The notes under the pieces are model-generated. The model saw only the letters and a program-made list of their open reading frames with translations. It was not told where the DNA came from and did no database searches. This document shows positions 17,014-26,615 of a stretch of DNA of 64,000 nt, one piece after another. The translations under genes were made by a program, and so were the position numbers. The stretch's first letter is position 1. Each line of letters opens with the position of its first letter. The DNA is from Echinicola marina (lineage in GTDB: Bacteria; Bacteroidota; Bacteroidia; Cytophagales; Cyclobacteriaceae), in contig NZ_CP080025.1 of the NCBI RefSeq assembly GCF_020463795.1, forward strand, positions 3,345,501 to 3,409,500, given 5' to 3'.

Positions 17014-17847
17014 ATGAAAAATATAGCTGATTTTAATCGATTTACAGATGATTTGGAGGAAAACGGAAAAATCATGCCGGTATTGTTTATCGGTCATGGA
17101 TCACCCATGAACGGGATAGAGAATAATGAATTCAGTGATTACTGGAAGAAGCTGGGAAAGGAAATTCCTACTCCTAAGGCAGTATTAGTGGTTTCTGCCC
17201 ATTGGCTAAGTAGAGGGACAAGGATTACGGCCATGGATTTCCCCAAAACCATTCATGATTTTGGAGGATTCCCTCAAGCACTGTTTGAGGTGCAATATCC
17301 AGCACCAGGAGATCCTGGGTTGGCTGCTTATACGGCTAAAAGTATTCAGTCAGCCAAGGTAGACTTGGATCATGAATGGGGCTTGGATCATGGAACTTGG
17401 ACGGTGGTGAGGCATATGTACCCTGAGGCTAAAATTCCTGTTTTGCAGCTTAGTATAGATTACTATCAAAGTCCACGATATCATTATGAATTGGCAAAGG
17501 AGCTTTATCAGTTGAGGAAAAAGGGTGTCCTGATTATTGGTAGTGGTAATATGGTGCATAATTTGAGGATGGTCGCTTGGGATAAGCTGAATGAACCAGA
17601 ATATGGTTATGACTGGGCGATAGAAATGAATGAAAATTTTAAAAATTTAATTCAGGATGGTGACCATAAAGCATTATTGGATTATCAAAAATTGGGCAAA
17701 GCAGCTCAATTGGCCATACCTTCACCAGACCATTATATTCCCCTTTTGTATACTATGGGATTGAGCAGTCCTCAAGAAGAAATCAATTTCTTTAATGATA
17801 AGGCCGTGGGAGGATCTCTGACGATGACTTCGGTGAAATGGGGCTGA
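17014..17847 (+). CDS. ygiD: 4,5-DOPA dioxygenase-like extradiol enzyme (YgiD family)
   Basis: The 277-residue cytoplasmic protein is a class III extradiol dioxygenase of the LigB superfamily. PVLFIGHGSPMN (His near residue 28) and SAHWLSRGTRIT hold metal-ligand histidines, with DHGTWTVVRHMYP and GSGNMVHNLR as further family blocks; length fits YgiD/DODA (260-280). Family members open catechol rings such as L-DOPA using Zn or Fe. The physiological substrate in Bacteroidota is not known. It stands alone, followed by a repeat-flanked hairpin. Confidence 0.88.
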   Translation: MKNIADFNRFTDDLEENGKIMPVLFIGHGSPMNGIENNEFSDYWKKLGKEIPTPKAVLVVSAHWLSRGTRITAMDFPKTIHDFGGFPQALFEVQYPAPGDPGLAAYTAKSIQSAKVDLDHEWGLDHGTWTVVRHMYPEAKIPVLQLSIDYYQSPRYHYELAKELYQLRKKGVLIIGSGNMVHNLRMVAWDKLNEPEYGYDWAIEMNENFKNLIQDGDHKALLDYQKLGKAAQLAIPSPDHYIPLLYTMGLSSPQEEINFFNDKAVGGSLTMTSVKWG

Positions 17848-17858
17848 TGTTGAAGTAG

Positions 17859-17983
17859 CAAGTATTAAGTACTAAGTATAAAGTATTGAGAGACTTTGTC
17901 GCGTTTGAAGGGCTATAAACTAAAAACCCGCGCTGCAAGCGCGGGTTAGAATGTCTAGCTACTCAATACTAGCTACTCAATAC
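17859..17983. repeat. Mirrored AGTATTGAGTA repeats flanking a GC hairpin
   Basis: The left part repeats AGTATTAAGTACTAAGTATA and AGTATTGAG; the right part (about 17955-17983) carries CTAGCTACTCAATACT twice, the reverse complement of the same motif. In the middle, AACCCGCGCT (17925-17934) and AGCGCGGGTT (17938-17947) form a 10-base stem with a 3-base loop. It looks like a REP-type intergenic element acting as terminator between the convergent ygiD-like and EEP genes. Confidence 0.6.
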
Positions 17984-17988
17984 TATTA

Positions 17989-18855
17989 TTACTTCTTCCA
18001 TTCAATAACTGACATTACAGGGAAATGGTCAGAAGGGTAGCGGTTATGATAGGTGTCTGTTAGGATACCATATTTTTTTACATTCAGATTTTCACTGACA
18101 AAAATGTGATCGATTCTTCTGTCAGAGCTTTTGCTGCTATCAAAGCTATTAAAGGTACCATTGTTGGCATAGCGAATAGCTGCGGCTTCATAGCAATCTT
18201 TCAGCTCTTTTGAATCTTTAAGTAAGCTATAAGCAGGATTTTCTTGATCCACATTGAAATCACCTGTCAGCATTACTGGGATGCCTGCTTTATCCGCCTC
18301 TTTTATTTTACTTAAAATCAATTTGGCACTTTCCTGCCGGGCTTCTACACCAACATGGTCAAAATGAGTGTTGAAGACATAAAATTGTTTGCCGGATTTT
18401 TTGTCTTTTAGTTTTGCCCATGTACAAATTCTCGATAGGGCAGCATCCCATCCTATATTTGGCTGGGTAGTATCGGTGGATAACCAAAAGGTATTGCTTT
18501 CCAGTACTTTGAATTTTTTCTTGTTATAAAACAAAGGAGAATATTCACCTTTTTCTTTTCCGTCTTCTCTACCTACACCCACATAGTCAAAATCCTCCAA
18601 TTGTTCATCCAAGTATTGTAATTGATGCTTTAAGCTTTCTTGAACTCCAAATACATCAAATCCATGAAATTGGATCAGGTCCACCACTATTTCTTTTCGG
18701 TTGTCCCAGTTATTCGGGGCATCTTTAGGATTATCATAGCGGATGTTAAAGGTGGCAATGGTCAGGTTTTCACTTTGAGCAATGGCAGAAAAGGCAGTTG
18801 AAAACATTCCTAGGGAAAAAATCACCAGGAATAGCTTGGTTTGTAATGCTTTCAT
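17989..18855 (-). CDS. Secreted endonuclease/exonuclease/phosphatase-family protein
   Basis: The 288-residue protein has a signal peptide (to about residue 26, ...FSAIAQ) and the EEP (DNase I-like) fold motifs: IATFNIRYDN, GVQESL (metal-binding Glu), NTHFDHVG, LTGDFNVDQ (Asp-Asn pair) and the C-terminal SDHFPV (catalytic His). Members include nucleases and phosphodiesterases; secreted Bacteroidota forms are commonly annotated only as EEP family. Substrate unknown. It is single and divergent from PUL 1. Confidence 0.88.
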   Translation of the reverse strand: MKALQTKLFLVIFSLGMFSTAFSAIAQSENLTIATFNIRYDNPKDAPNNWDNRKEIVVDLIQFHGFDVFGVQESLKHQLQYLDEQLEDFDYVGVGREDGKEKGEYSPLFYNKKKFKVLESNTFWLSTDTTQPNIGWDAALSRICTWAKLKDKKSGKQFYVFNTHFDHVGVEARQESAKLILSKIKEADKAGIPVMLTGDFNVDQENPAYSLLKDSKELKDCYEAAAIRYANNGTFNSFDSSKSSDRRIDHIFVSENLNVKKYGILTDTYHNRYPSDHFPVMSVIEWKK

Positions 18856-19500
18856 TTTAATTTTTCAGCTTAATGGGTTTTTAATTAGGATAATATATTT
18901 TTTGAATAAAATACCATTAGGGAAACTATGCTTTGTTTACCATAAGGCTAAAATTCCTAAATCTGTGGTTATTATAATTCTTAGGATGTTGAACAACCTG
19001 GCTTAAGCCCCAAGTTTGGGCTCATCAGAAGATCACTTTTAGGAATTGGGTAAAGATAGATTTTTTCTGTTTATTCTCTAGGCTGAATATCCTACTAGTC
19101 GGTTTTACCTTTGTTTTCATCAGACGATTGATAACACTTGGTACAGCTTAATGGGTTTTTAATTTTTGTTCATCTAATTGATAAATAGGTCTTTAAAAGG
19201 AGTAAAAAGACAGGTTTGCTTTAAAAATAATTCAAGCTGAGTGAAGATTAAAAAATAGTTAATTATCCTTAGGACAGGGATTAGATAGTATTTCATTTTT
19301 TTTGTTAAAAAGACTTTTTAGTGCAAAAAAGGCGTTTCATTCGATCACTAAAATGGTTTAGCTATTGCTATTTGTGAATGGAATTTGTAAGTTTAACACG
19401 GTTTATTCCTACAAGGAACTAAGTTTGAAGAATAAACAGTTGGATTAGAAGCCTCGTAAGCTTGAATTATAAGGTTTTTTGACAATAACCCTAGACCGAA
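18856..19500. other. Long leader between EEP gene and PUL 1 sigma gene
   Basis: No ORF is convincing. It holds a 21-base exact direct repeat (18866-18886 and 19144-19164), a palindrome AGCCCCAAGTTTGGGCT (19005-19021) and the operator-like CTAAA-N4-TTTAG at 19348-19361, suggesting dense regulation of the sigma gene. Confidence 0.5.
19348..19361. promoter_or_regulatory. Operator-like palindrome CTAAA-N4-TTTAG upstream of PUL 1 sigma
   Basis: CTAAAATGGTTTAG has perfect 5-base arms around four bases, about 140 bases before the sigma start codon. The same arms and spacing occur at 36909-36922 before the PUL 2 sigma gene. The size and arm layout suit a LacI-type or other dimeric regulator. Confidence 0.45.
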
Positions 19501-20166
19501 ATGATACCTTCTAAAGAAATAGAAACCTTTTCAATTTCTGATAGCAAATATGCAAAAGAGATGGATGCTGCTGCACATGCAGAGCAAGAATCAGGTATTT
19601 GGAGGGAGTTTCAGCAAGGAAGCGAGTTGGCTCTGGCCAAAATTTTTAAATTATACGCCCATAATTTATTTAACTATGGACGACAAATAACGGCTCATGA
19701 GGACCTGGTAAATGATGCCATCCAAGATGTGTTTTATCAGTTGATCAAAAGTAAGCACAAGATTTCAACAGCAAATTCAATCAAATATTATTTGTTCAGT
19801 AGCTTTAGAAGGAGACTGATGAGACTTCTCAAGCAGAAGAGAAAAATGATTTGTGAGGAAAACATTGAAAAGGAAGGGCAGTTTTTGATGAGTATAGATC
19901 CAGACTATCATTCGATTCAAACCATGTTTACCTTGGATCAGAAAAAGGTGCTCGAGGAGGCCTGCAACCAACTTCCTGTTCGACAAAGGGAAATCCTAAG
20001 CTTGTATTTTTTTGAAGGATTATCCTATAAGGAGATTGCGAGCGTGATGGATTTTTCCCAAGTGAAATCCGCTAGAAAGTTGTTGTACAGGGCCCTGGAT
20101 AGCCTTAACACGAGACTGCATAAACATAAGGACATTTTAAGGATATTGTTTGTTTTTGTAGCTTGA
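19501..20166 (+). CDS. ECF RNA polymerase sigma factor, PUL 1
   Basis: The 221-residue protein has sigma region 2 (LALAKIFKLYAHNLFNYGRQ...AIQDVFYQLI) and region 4 (LPVRQREILSLYFFEGLSYKEIASVMDFS, a helix-turn-helix). A 30-residue N-terminal extension precedes region 2; a later Met (MDAAAHAE, 19561) is an alternative start. A FecR gene and an STN-bearing SusC follow, the classic surface-signalling trio: substrate binding at SusC releases the sigma through FecR to switch on the PUL. The 309-base gap to fecR, with a weak terminator hairpin, suggests it is transcribed separately. Confidence 0.88.
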   Translation: MIPSKEIETFSISDSKYAKEMDAAAHAEQESGIWREFQQGSELALAKIFKLYAHNLFNYGRQITAHEDLVNDAIQDVFYQLIKSKHKISTANSIKYYLFSSFRRRLMRLLKQKRKMICEENIEKEGQFLMSIDPDYHSIQTMFTLDQKKVLEEACNQLPVRQREILSLYFFEGLSYKEIASVMDFSQVKSARKLLYRALDSLNTRLHKHKDILRILFVFVA

Positions 20167-20475
20167 TTTTTAGTAGAGATATAACTTGTCTAAAATAGCT
20201 ATGGATGCATTTGTTGCTTGATAAAAAGCATAAACACCTTATGTTTTTTGAATACATCAGGATACCAGAACGAAATTAATCGACCATTTAATTGGTCTGT
20301 GCTCAGTTCAGCTTATCAATGCCCCTAGGAGTTTTTTAAAATATCATGATAGAAGGGGCGCTTTATAAAGCTGAAAAAAATAAAAAAAATAGCATTGATT
20401 GGGGTCACTTTTATTGGCCAGGTCTCTTATAGGTTGCAAGTGAAAAATAGACCAGAAAGTAACCTAAATTAGTCA
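20167..20475. other. Sigma-FecR intergenic region of PUL 1
   Basis: It holds a weak terminator-like hairpin just after the sigma gene (AGCATAA 20227-20233, TTATGTT 20239-20245, followed by Ts) and is otherwise AT-rich without ORFs. The promoter of the fecR-susC operon is expected here, but no good TTG/TAnnTTTG pair was found, which would fit sigma-dependent transcription. Confidence 0.4.
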
Positions 20476-21519
20476 ATGAAATTTGACCCAAATACTGAAT
20501 CCGATTTTTTGAAAAATCCTCTTTTTCTGAAGTGGATAAAGACCCCCAATGCAGAATTGGATAGGTTTTGGCAAGCTTGGGGCAAGAAGCATCCGGAAAA
20601 GGCTCCAATGATGTTAAGGGCCAAGGAACTTTCCAAATCCTTGAGATGGAAAAACAAATATTCCATGGATGAGCAGGATTATGATAAGATGTTGGACAAC
20701 CTGATCCTGTTCAATGCCAAATATGAGCATCAACATAAAATAAAGAATATACATGGCACGGGAGAAGCTGGTAGGCTTAAATGGTGGTGGGCTGCTGCGG
20801 CATCATTGCTGCTTTTGGGCTTTTTGTCATTGCGCTATTTTGAGCCTGTAGGAGATTCAAATGACGATGAACCAGAGATCATATGGATTACGAAAGCGGC
20901 GGCAAAAGGTGTGAAGAAAATAGTTCATTTGCCAGATGGTTCTGAAGTAACCCTCAATTCGGACAGTGAAATCCGATATCCTTCCAGTTTCGAGACGGAG
21001 CGTACGGTTGAATTGAATGGTCAGGCATTTTTTGATGTGGTCAAGAATCCCGAACTGCCTTTTATGGTACGAAGTGGTGAGCTAAAGACCACTGTGTTAG
21101 GGACTTCATTTGATATCAGTGCCTATCCCCAAGATCAGGAGTTTCATGTGGCAGTAGTAACAGGGAAAGTTAAGGTGGACACAGAAAATGGAGTAACTGC
21201 CATGATTACTCCTGATGAGGCTACTTTTTATGATACCGAAAAGCGATCCCTTACTAAAGGGACCTATGATTATAACCATTTGATCGGCTGGAAAGAAAGG
21301 GTGCTGAAGTTTCAGGAAGAACCTTATGCGCGTGTTTTCGAGCGTTTATCCAGGTGGTATAATATAAGTTTTGACTTTAATAATGGAACTGTTTTCCCTG
21401 GAAAATACAGTGGTGAATTTAAAAATGAAAGCCTTGAGAATGTGCTGAAAGGTATGCAGTATTCTTTGGGTTTTGACTATGTGATCAAGGATGGAAAAGT
21501 AAAAATCAATCAAAAATAA
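20476..21519 (+). CDS. FecR-family anti-sigma factor, PUL 1
   Basis: The 347-residue inner-membrane protein has an N-terminal cytosolic part, one membrane segment (WWWAAAASLLLLGFLSLRYF, about 98-117) and the periplasmic FecR domain: VHLPDGSEVTLNSDSEIRYPSSFETERTV-type block, FFDVVKNPELPFMVRSGELKTTVLGTSFDI and the C-terminal STN-like DUF4974 region (ERLSRWYNISFDF...LENVLKGMQYSLGFDY). It should hold the upstream sigma factor and receive the signal from the STN domain of the SusC 45 bases downstream. Confidence 0.92.
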   Translation: MKFDPNTESDFLKNPLFLKWIKTPNAELDRFWQAWGKKHPEKAPMMLRAKELSKSLRWKNKYSMDEQDYDKMLDNLILFNAKYEHQHKIKNIHGTGEAGRLKWWWAAAASLLLLGFLSLRYFEPVGDSNDDEPEIIWITKAAAKGVKKIVHLPDGSEVTLNSDSEIRYPSSFETERTVELNGQAFFDVVKNPELPFMVRSGELKTTVLGTSFDISAYPQDQEFHVAVVTGKVKVDTENGVTAMITPDEATFYDTEKRSLTKGTYDYNHLIGWKERVLKFQEEPYARVFERLSRWYNISFDFNNGTVFPGKYSGEFKNESLENVLKGMQYSLGFDYVIKDGKVKINQK

Positions 21520-21564
21520 AACGGCTTTGATGCCAAATAATTCAATTTAAATAATCCCAAAATA

Positions 21565-24500
21565 ATGAAAGAAAAACTACTCGTATTCAAGAGGAAGTTG
21601 CTGTTACGCTGTTTTCTTTGTCTGGCATATTTTGCCGGGGGAGGAGCAGGTGCGCAGGAAGCTTTCGCCAATCAGCAAAAAGACCTGGAGAGTGTCATCG
21701 TTTCCATAAGCGTGGAGGACGCTCCAGTCCAAAAAGTCCTAAGGAATCTTCAACAACAGACAGATTTCAAATTTGCATACGATTTAGACCAGGTCAGGAA
21801 TACGCCGATGATCAGTCTAAAAGCAAAACAGCAATCATTGCTATCTGTATTGGAGGAAATTTCCCTCAAAACGCAGTTGACTTTTAAGCAGATCAACAGC
21901 ACCATCCATATTGTGAAAGATAAAGGGGCTGTAAGGCAAAATAATAGTCCTGCCAAGCTTGATTTGATAGAAATTAAAGGGAAGGTAGTGGATGAGAATG
22001 GAGAACCTTTACCCGGAGCTACTATAATTGTGGAGGGTGAATCAGGTTCAGGGACTGTGACAGATCTGGATGGAAATTATTCTATTGATGTTGCAGAAGG
22101 GGCCACATTGGTGTTTTCCTTTATTGGATTTGAGTCCAAAAAGGTGGTTGTAGGTAATATGAATGTTATCAATATTACCTTGAATGTGAGCACTTCATCT
22201 TTGGAAGAAGTAGTGGTGGTAGGCTATGGTACGCAGAAAAAGCTCAGTGTAGTGGGGGCAGTGGACCAGGTAGGTCAAGAGAAACTGGAAGGTAGGCCAG
22301 TGGCTACCATGAGCCAAGCTTTGCAGGGTGTCTCGGCAAACTTGATTGTGCAGCAGCGTAATTCCGAGCCCGGAGCTGGAATTAACTTGAATATCAGGGG
22401 AATCAGTACATTGGGAGATAATAGCCCTTTGATCGTGATCGATGGTGTTATTGGTGGTGATATTAATCTGCTAAACCCTTCCGATATAGAAAGTGTTTCG
22501 GTGCTAAAGGATGCTGGTAGTGCCGCTATCTATGGTTCCAGAGCTAATAATGGTGTGGTGCTGATCACTACAAAACAGGGGAAAAAGAATTCTAAAACTA
22601 AAGTAACCTATAATGGTCTGGTGGGCGTCAACACCCCTAAATTCTTTACAGATCCCGTTCATGGCTATCAAAATGCCATGCTCAGAAATGAGTCGGCTTT
22701 CAATGCTGGCAGAAGTGAGGCGGTATTCAGCCCTGAAGAAATCCGTCAAATTAGAGAAAATGGTGATACGGAATGGTTTGCTAAGGAAATATTTAAAAAT
22801 GCCATTCAGCAAAACCATAACTTATCTGTATCCGGTGGAAGTGAAAATTCAACATACCTTGTTTCTGCAGGATATACAGATCAGCGAAGCAATTTTGTTG
22901 GGCCTGAAAAAGGCTATACCCGATATAATTTCCGCATGAACCTGACCAATGAATTTGGTAGATTCAAAATGAGCTCTAGGTTGGCTTATACCAGAAGATT
23001 GATCAAGGACCATTCCTATTCCAGTGGTACATTGATGGCTGATGCCAACAGGGTTCCGCTTTATTACAACCAGAAAGACTCATTGGGAAGGTACTTGACC
23101 AATGATATTCTTCAGGAGTTTAATCCGCTAGGCATTTTGGAAAAAGGTGGCTTCAGAGAACATACGGATGATAATGTATTTGGTAATATCAGCGGGGAAC
23201 TTAAGCTGACCAATGACCTGAAAATGCGTGGTGTATTTGGATTCAATATGTATTCTAATAATATGTATGCCAGGACCATGCAGGTGGATTTTTATCCAAG
23301 AGGTGTTTATGGAGGAGATAGGAATACGACCGATGAAAACCGAAAGGGACTTGATCTCAACACGCAACTGATGATGCAGTATGATAAGGCTTTTTCTGAA
23401 TCCCATGAGATCAGCGCTTTGCTAGGTGTGTCCAATGAAAACCACAGTGATCGTGGCATTGGAATCTATAAGCGTTTTACCGATCCGGAATTGGGAACAC
23501 CCGTAACTGAAACAGTCATCAATCCTGATTCTTATAATTCCAACCAAAGTTCATCCGAAAACAGTTTGAATTCCTTGTTTGGGAGGGTTTCTTATGATTT
23601 TGAGAAGAAATACTTCGCAGAATTAAGTTTCCGATATGATGGCTCTTCTAAATTCAGAGAAAGTAAGCGATGGGGATTTTTCCCTTCAGCATCCTTGGGC
23701 TATCGCCTTTCGGAAGAAGCCTTTATGAGTGATTATCGTAATCGTTTTGGAGAAGTAAAAATCAGGTCTTCTTATGGGGTTTTGGGTAACCAAAATGTGG
23801 GGAATTACCAGTACCAGACTACTTTCTTTACCTTCCAAAATGCTTATGGTTTTAATAACGCGGCAGTAGGAGGCACAGGATTTAATTATGCCAATCCCAA
23901 TATTCAATGGGAGAGGGCTTCCACCTTCAATATCGGTGCAGACCTTGACTTTTTGGATGGAGCCTTGACCTTGAGCTTGGATTATTTTGATAAAGTAACA
24001 TCTGATATTTTGGTGCCACCAGCCGTACCAGGCGTGTTTGGGACTTCCTTACCGGATTTTAACAGTGGAAAAGTAGGCAACAAAGGTTGGGAAATTACCA
24101 CTTCTTACAGACACCGCGGAGATTTATTTGAACATACTTTCTCATTCAATCTGGCTGATTCCAAAAACAAAGTGTTGGACTTCCAAGGAGAAGAAAGACT
24201 TACTGGAGTGGAAGAACTCCAAGTGCTGCTGAAGGAAGGGTATCCATTCAATTCCTATGTGGGATTAAAAAGAGACGGTTACTTCCAGAATATAGACGAA
24301 GCAGAAAATGGACCAAAGCCTGAAGGCTTGAATGTGCAGCCAGGAGACAACCGCTATGTGGATGTGGATGGCAATGGTATCATCAATGATGATGACAAAT
24401 ATGTTTTTGGCAACCCTTTCCCAAGAATGACCTTTGGACTTACTTATAATGTTCGTGTGAAGGGTTTTGACCTGAATGTATTCGCCCAGGGAGTAGGTAG

Positions 24501-24939
24501 CAGAACCATGATGATCCGTGGGGAAATGGTGGAACCTTTCCATTATAATTACGGCATGACCATGTATGAGCACCAGTTGGATTACTGGACACCTCAAAAT
24601 CCAGATGCACGTTTTCCAAGATTAGCGGATAATGGCAGTCAGTCCAATACCAATAATTTCCGAAGAGGCTCTGATATGTACTTGTTTGATGCAGCTTACC
24701 TCCGTTTGAAAAATATACAGTTGGGCTATACCCTTCCTAGTAGTTTGGCAGAAAAGCTAGGGATGCAAAATTGCCGCGCATACGTTTCTGGCCAAAACCT
24801 GTTTACCCTTTCCAAGGTGGACTTTGTGGATCCGGAATTGTCGGAATTTGATAACAGCATGAGAAGCGGTGGCGCCAATAGTGCCCGTGCTTATCCCACC
24901 ATGGTGTATTACGGTTTTGGATTGGACATCACATTTTAA
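21565..24939 (+). CDS. SusC-family TonB-dependent transporter with STN domain, PUL 1
   Basis: The 1124-residue outer-membrane protein has a signal peptide (to about 30), an STN signalling domain (about 45-117), a carboxypeptidase-regulatory-like domain (about 135-208), the TonB-box region EEVVVVGYG (214-222), a plug (LQGVSANLIVQQRN...SAAIYGSRANNGVVLITTK) and a 22-stranded barrel ending YYGFGLDITF. The STN domain makes it a transducer that talks to the upstream FecR. With the SusD 12 bases downstream it would import mannan oligosaccharides, judged from the GH76/GH125/GH92 genes in the locus. Confidence 0.95.
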   Translation: MKEKLLVFKRKLLLRCFLCLAYFAGGGAGAQEAFANQQKDLESVIVSISVEDAPVQKVLRNLQQQTDFKFAYDLDQVRNTPMISLKAKQQSLLSVLEEISLKTQLTFKQINSTIHIVKDKGAVRQNNSPAKLDLIEIKGKVVDENGEPLPGATIIVEGESGSGTVTDLDGNYSIDVAEGATLVFSFIGFESKKVVVGNMNVINITLNVSTSSLEEVVVVGYGTQKKLSVVGAVDQVGQEKLEGRPVATMSQALQGVSANLIVQQRNSEPGAGINLNIRGISTLGDNSPLIVIDGVIGGDINLLNPSDIESVSVLKDAGSAAIYGSRANNGVVLITTKQGKKNSKTKVTYNGLVGVNTPKFFTDPVHGYQNAMLRNESAFNAGRSEAVFSPEEIRQIRENGDTEWFAKEIFKNAIQQNHNLSVSGGSENSTYLVSAGYTDQRSNFVGPEKGYTRYNFRMNLTNEFGRFKMSSRLAYTRRLIKDHSYSSGTLMADANRVPLYYNQKDSLGRYLTNDILQEFNPLGILEKGGFREHTDDNVFGNISGELKLTNDLKMRGVFGFNMYSNNMYARTMQVDFYPRGVYGGDRNTTDENRKGLDLNTQLMMQYDKAFSESHEISALLGVSNENHSDRGIGIYKRFTDPELGTPVTETVINPDSYNSNQSSSENSLNSLFGRVSYDFEKKYFAELSFRYDGSSKFRESKRWGFFPSASLGYRLSEEAFMSDYRNRFGEVKIRSSYGVLGNQNVGNYQYQTTFFTFQNAYGFNNAAVGGTGFNYANPNIQWERASTFNIGADLDFLDGALTLSLDYFDKVTSDILVPPAVPGVFGTSLPDFNSGKVGNKGWEITTSYRHRGDLFEHTFSFNLADSKNKVLDFQGEERLTGVEELQVLLKEGYPFNSYVGLKRDGYFQNIDEAENGPKPEGLNVQPGDNRYVDVDGNGIINDDDKYVFGNPFPRMTFGLTYNVRVKGFDLNVFAQGVGSRTMMIRGEMVEPFHYNYGMTMYEHQLDYWTPQNPDARFPRLADNGSQSNTNNFRRGSDMYLFDAAYLRLKNIQLGYTLPSSLAEKLGMQNCRAYVSGQNLFTLSKVDFVDPELSEFDNSMRSGGANSARAYPTMVYYGFGLDITF

Positions 24940-24951
24940 TGAGCTCAAAAG

Positions 24952-26583
24952 ATGAAAAAACTAAGTAACTATACAATCATTTTATCGGCATGCTGTACCC
25001 TGTTTTGGACAGGATGCAAGGAATTGGATTTGGCACCCGAAAATACCTTTACCGATTTGACCTATTGGACTTCGGAAGCCAAAGCGCAAAGTATGCTGAA
25101 TACAGCCTATTCGCAGATGTTTGACAGCAACCGCTTTTTTTATAATGAAGGTGCATCGGACAATGCCTATAATGGACGTGGAGATAATGCAGGAGCGGCT
25201 TCCTTGGCCGCAGGAACTTATGATCCCTCATTGGGTCGCCTGCAAAGCCAATGGGACAATAATTACAGCGCCATCAAAACCTGTAATATCCTATTGGAAA
25301 ATATAGATAATGTCGAAGAGATGGATGAAAGTGTGCGGGAGCGCATGAAAGCAGAAGCTCGCTTTATCCGTGCTTATCAGCATTTTCAGTTGACGACTTG
25401 GTTTGGAGATGTGCCTTTATTGGAAAGGGATATTACTATTGAGGAAGCCCAGTCCGTTAGTAGGACTCCAAAAAGCCAAGTACTGGATTTTATCATAAGT
25501 GAGCTTGCGGATATTAGCGGTATTCTTCCGACGCAACAGGAATTGGCAGCGGCTGAAAGAGGTAGAATTACCAGTGGCGCAGCAATGGCCCTTAAGGCCA
25601 GAGTGCACCTTTATGAAGGACAATGGCAGCAAGTGGTTGAAACAACAGAACCATTGATCTTTGGGGATGACTATGGTAGCTATGGTTTGTTTCCCTCTTA
25701 TGAAGGCTTATTTATGCCCGAAAATGAATACAATCAGGAAGATATCCTGAGCATGCAATATGTGCCACAGTTCCGCACTTGGGGACAGTTTTTTGATATG
25801 GCTCCCTTATCTGCTGGAGCCCGTCTCAATGCCCTGGCACCTACTCAGGAATTGGTCGACAGCTATTTGATGGAAAATGGCCTGCCGATCAATGATCCGA
25901 ATTCCGGCTATGACGAGGGAAATCCATATGTCCGTCGTGATCCAAGGTTAAAAGCCACTATTGTCTATCATCTCTATGAGTGGGAAGACAATGGAGAAAC
26001 CCATACCATTTATATCAAACCAGGAACTGATCCTGATGAATCTGCACCGGATGAATATGTGCCAGGGTCTTCGTCTACGACGACCGGTTATTATACCCGT
26101 AAGTATTTTGACCCTTCCCGTATTACCCAGTTTGCCTCTGGGCTTAACCTGATGCTCTTCAGGTATGCAGATGTATTGTTGATGTATGCGGAAGCCAAAA
26201 ACGAATTGAACCAAATGGATCAAACTACTTGGGATCAAACGATCGGTGCATTGAGGGAAAGGGCTGGTTTTGAGGTATCGACTGCTTTGGATTTTGATGC
26301 TGACTTAGGACAAAACGGCTGGAGAGAGGTCATCCGAAACGAACGCCGGGTAGAGCTGGCCATGGAAGGCTTGAGGGTGTTTGATATCAGAAGATGGCGC
26401 ATAGCAGAAGAGGTGTTGAATGGTTGGGCACATGGGGCACAGTTTGGGCCACCAGCTGAAGATAATGGCTATCTCCGTGTCAATTTGAGATCTTTTGATC
26501 CTTCCAAGCATTACTTATGGCCGATTCCACGCGATGAACGAAACCTCAATCCTAATTTAACCCAAAATACTGGTTGGGAATAA
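24952..26583 (+). CDS. SusD-family surface glycan-binding lipoprotein, PUL 1
   Basis: The 543-residue lipoprotein (FWTGC, Cys22) is of the RagB/SusD family: N-terminal KELDLAPENTFTDLTYW, helical TPR-like repeats (ARFIRAYQHFQLTTWFGDVPLLE), and C-terminal RNERRVELAMEGLRVFDIRRWRIAEEVL with HYLWPIPRDERNLNPNLTQN. It should cap the SusC barrel and deliver oligosaccharide. It overlaps the longest reading of the next gene, whose real start is 33 bases after this stop. Confidence 0.95.
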   Translation: MKKLSNYTIILSACCTLFWTGCKELDLAPENTFTDLTYWTSEAKAQSMLNTAYSQMFDSNRFFYNEGASDNAYNGRGDNAGAASLAAGTYDPSLGRLQSQWDNNYSAIKTCNILLENIDNVEEMDESVRERMKAEARFIRAYQHFQLTTWFGDVPLLERDITIEEAQSVSRTPKSQVLDFIISELADISGILPTQQELAAAERGRITSGAAMALKARVHLYEGQWQQVVETTEPLIFGDDYGSYGLFPSYEGLFMPENEYNQEDILSMQYVPQFRTWGQFFDMAPLSAGARLNALAPTQELVDSYLMENGLPINDPNSGYDEGNPYVRRDPRLKATIVYHLYEWEDNGETHTIYIKPGTDPDESAPDEYVPGSSSTTTGYYTRKYFDPSRITQFASGLNLMLFRYADVLLMYAEAKNELNQMDQTTWDQTIGALRERAGFEVSTALDFDADLGQNGWREVIRNERRVELAMEGLRVFDIRRWRIAEEVLNGWAHGAQFGPPAEDNGYLRVNLRSFDPSKHYLWPIPRDERNLNPNLTQNTGWE

Positions 26584-26615
26584 ACCTGAACAATAACCTG
26601 AAAACAATAAGAAAA

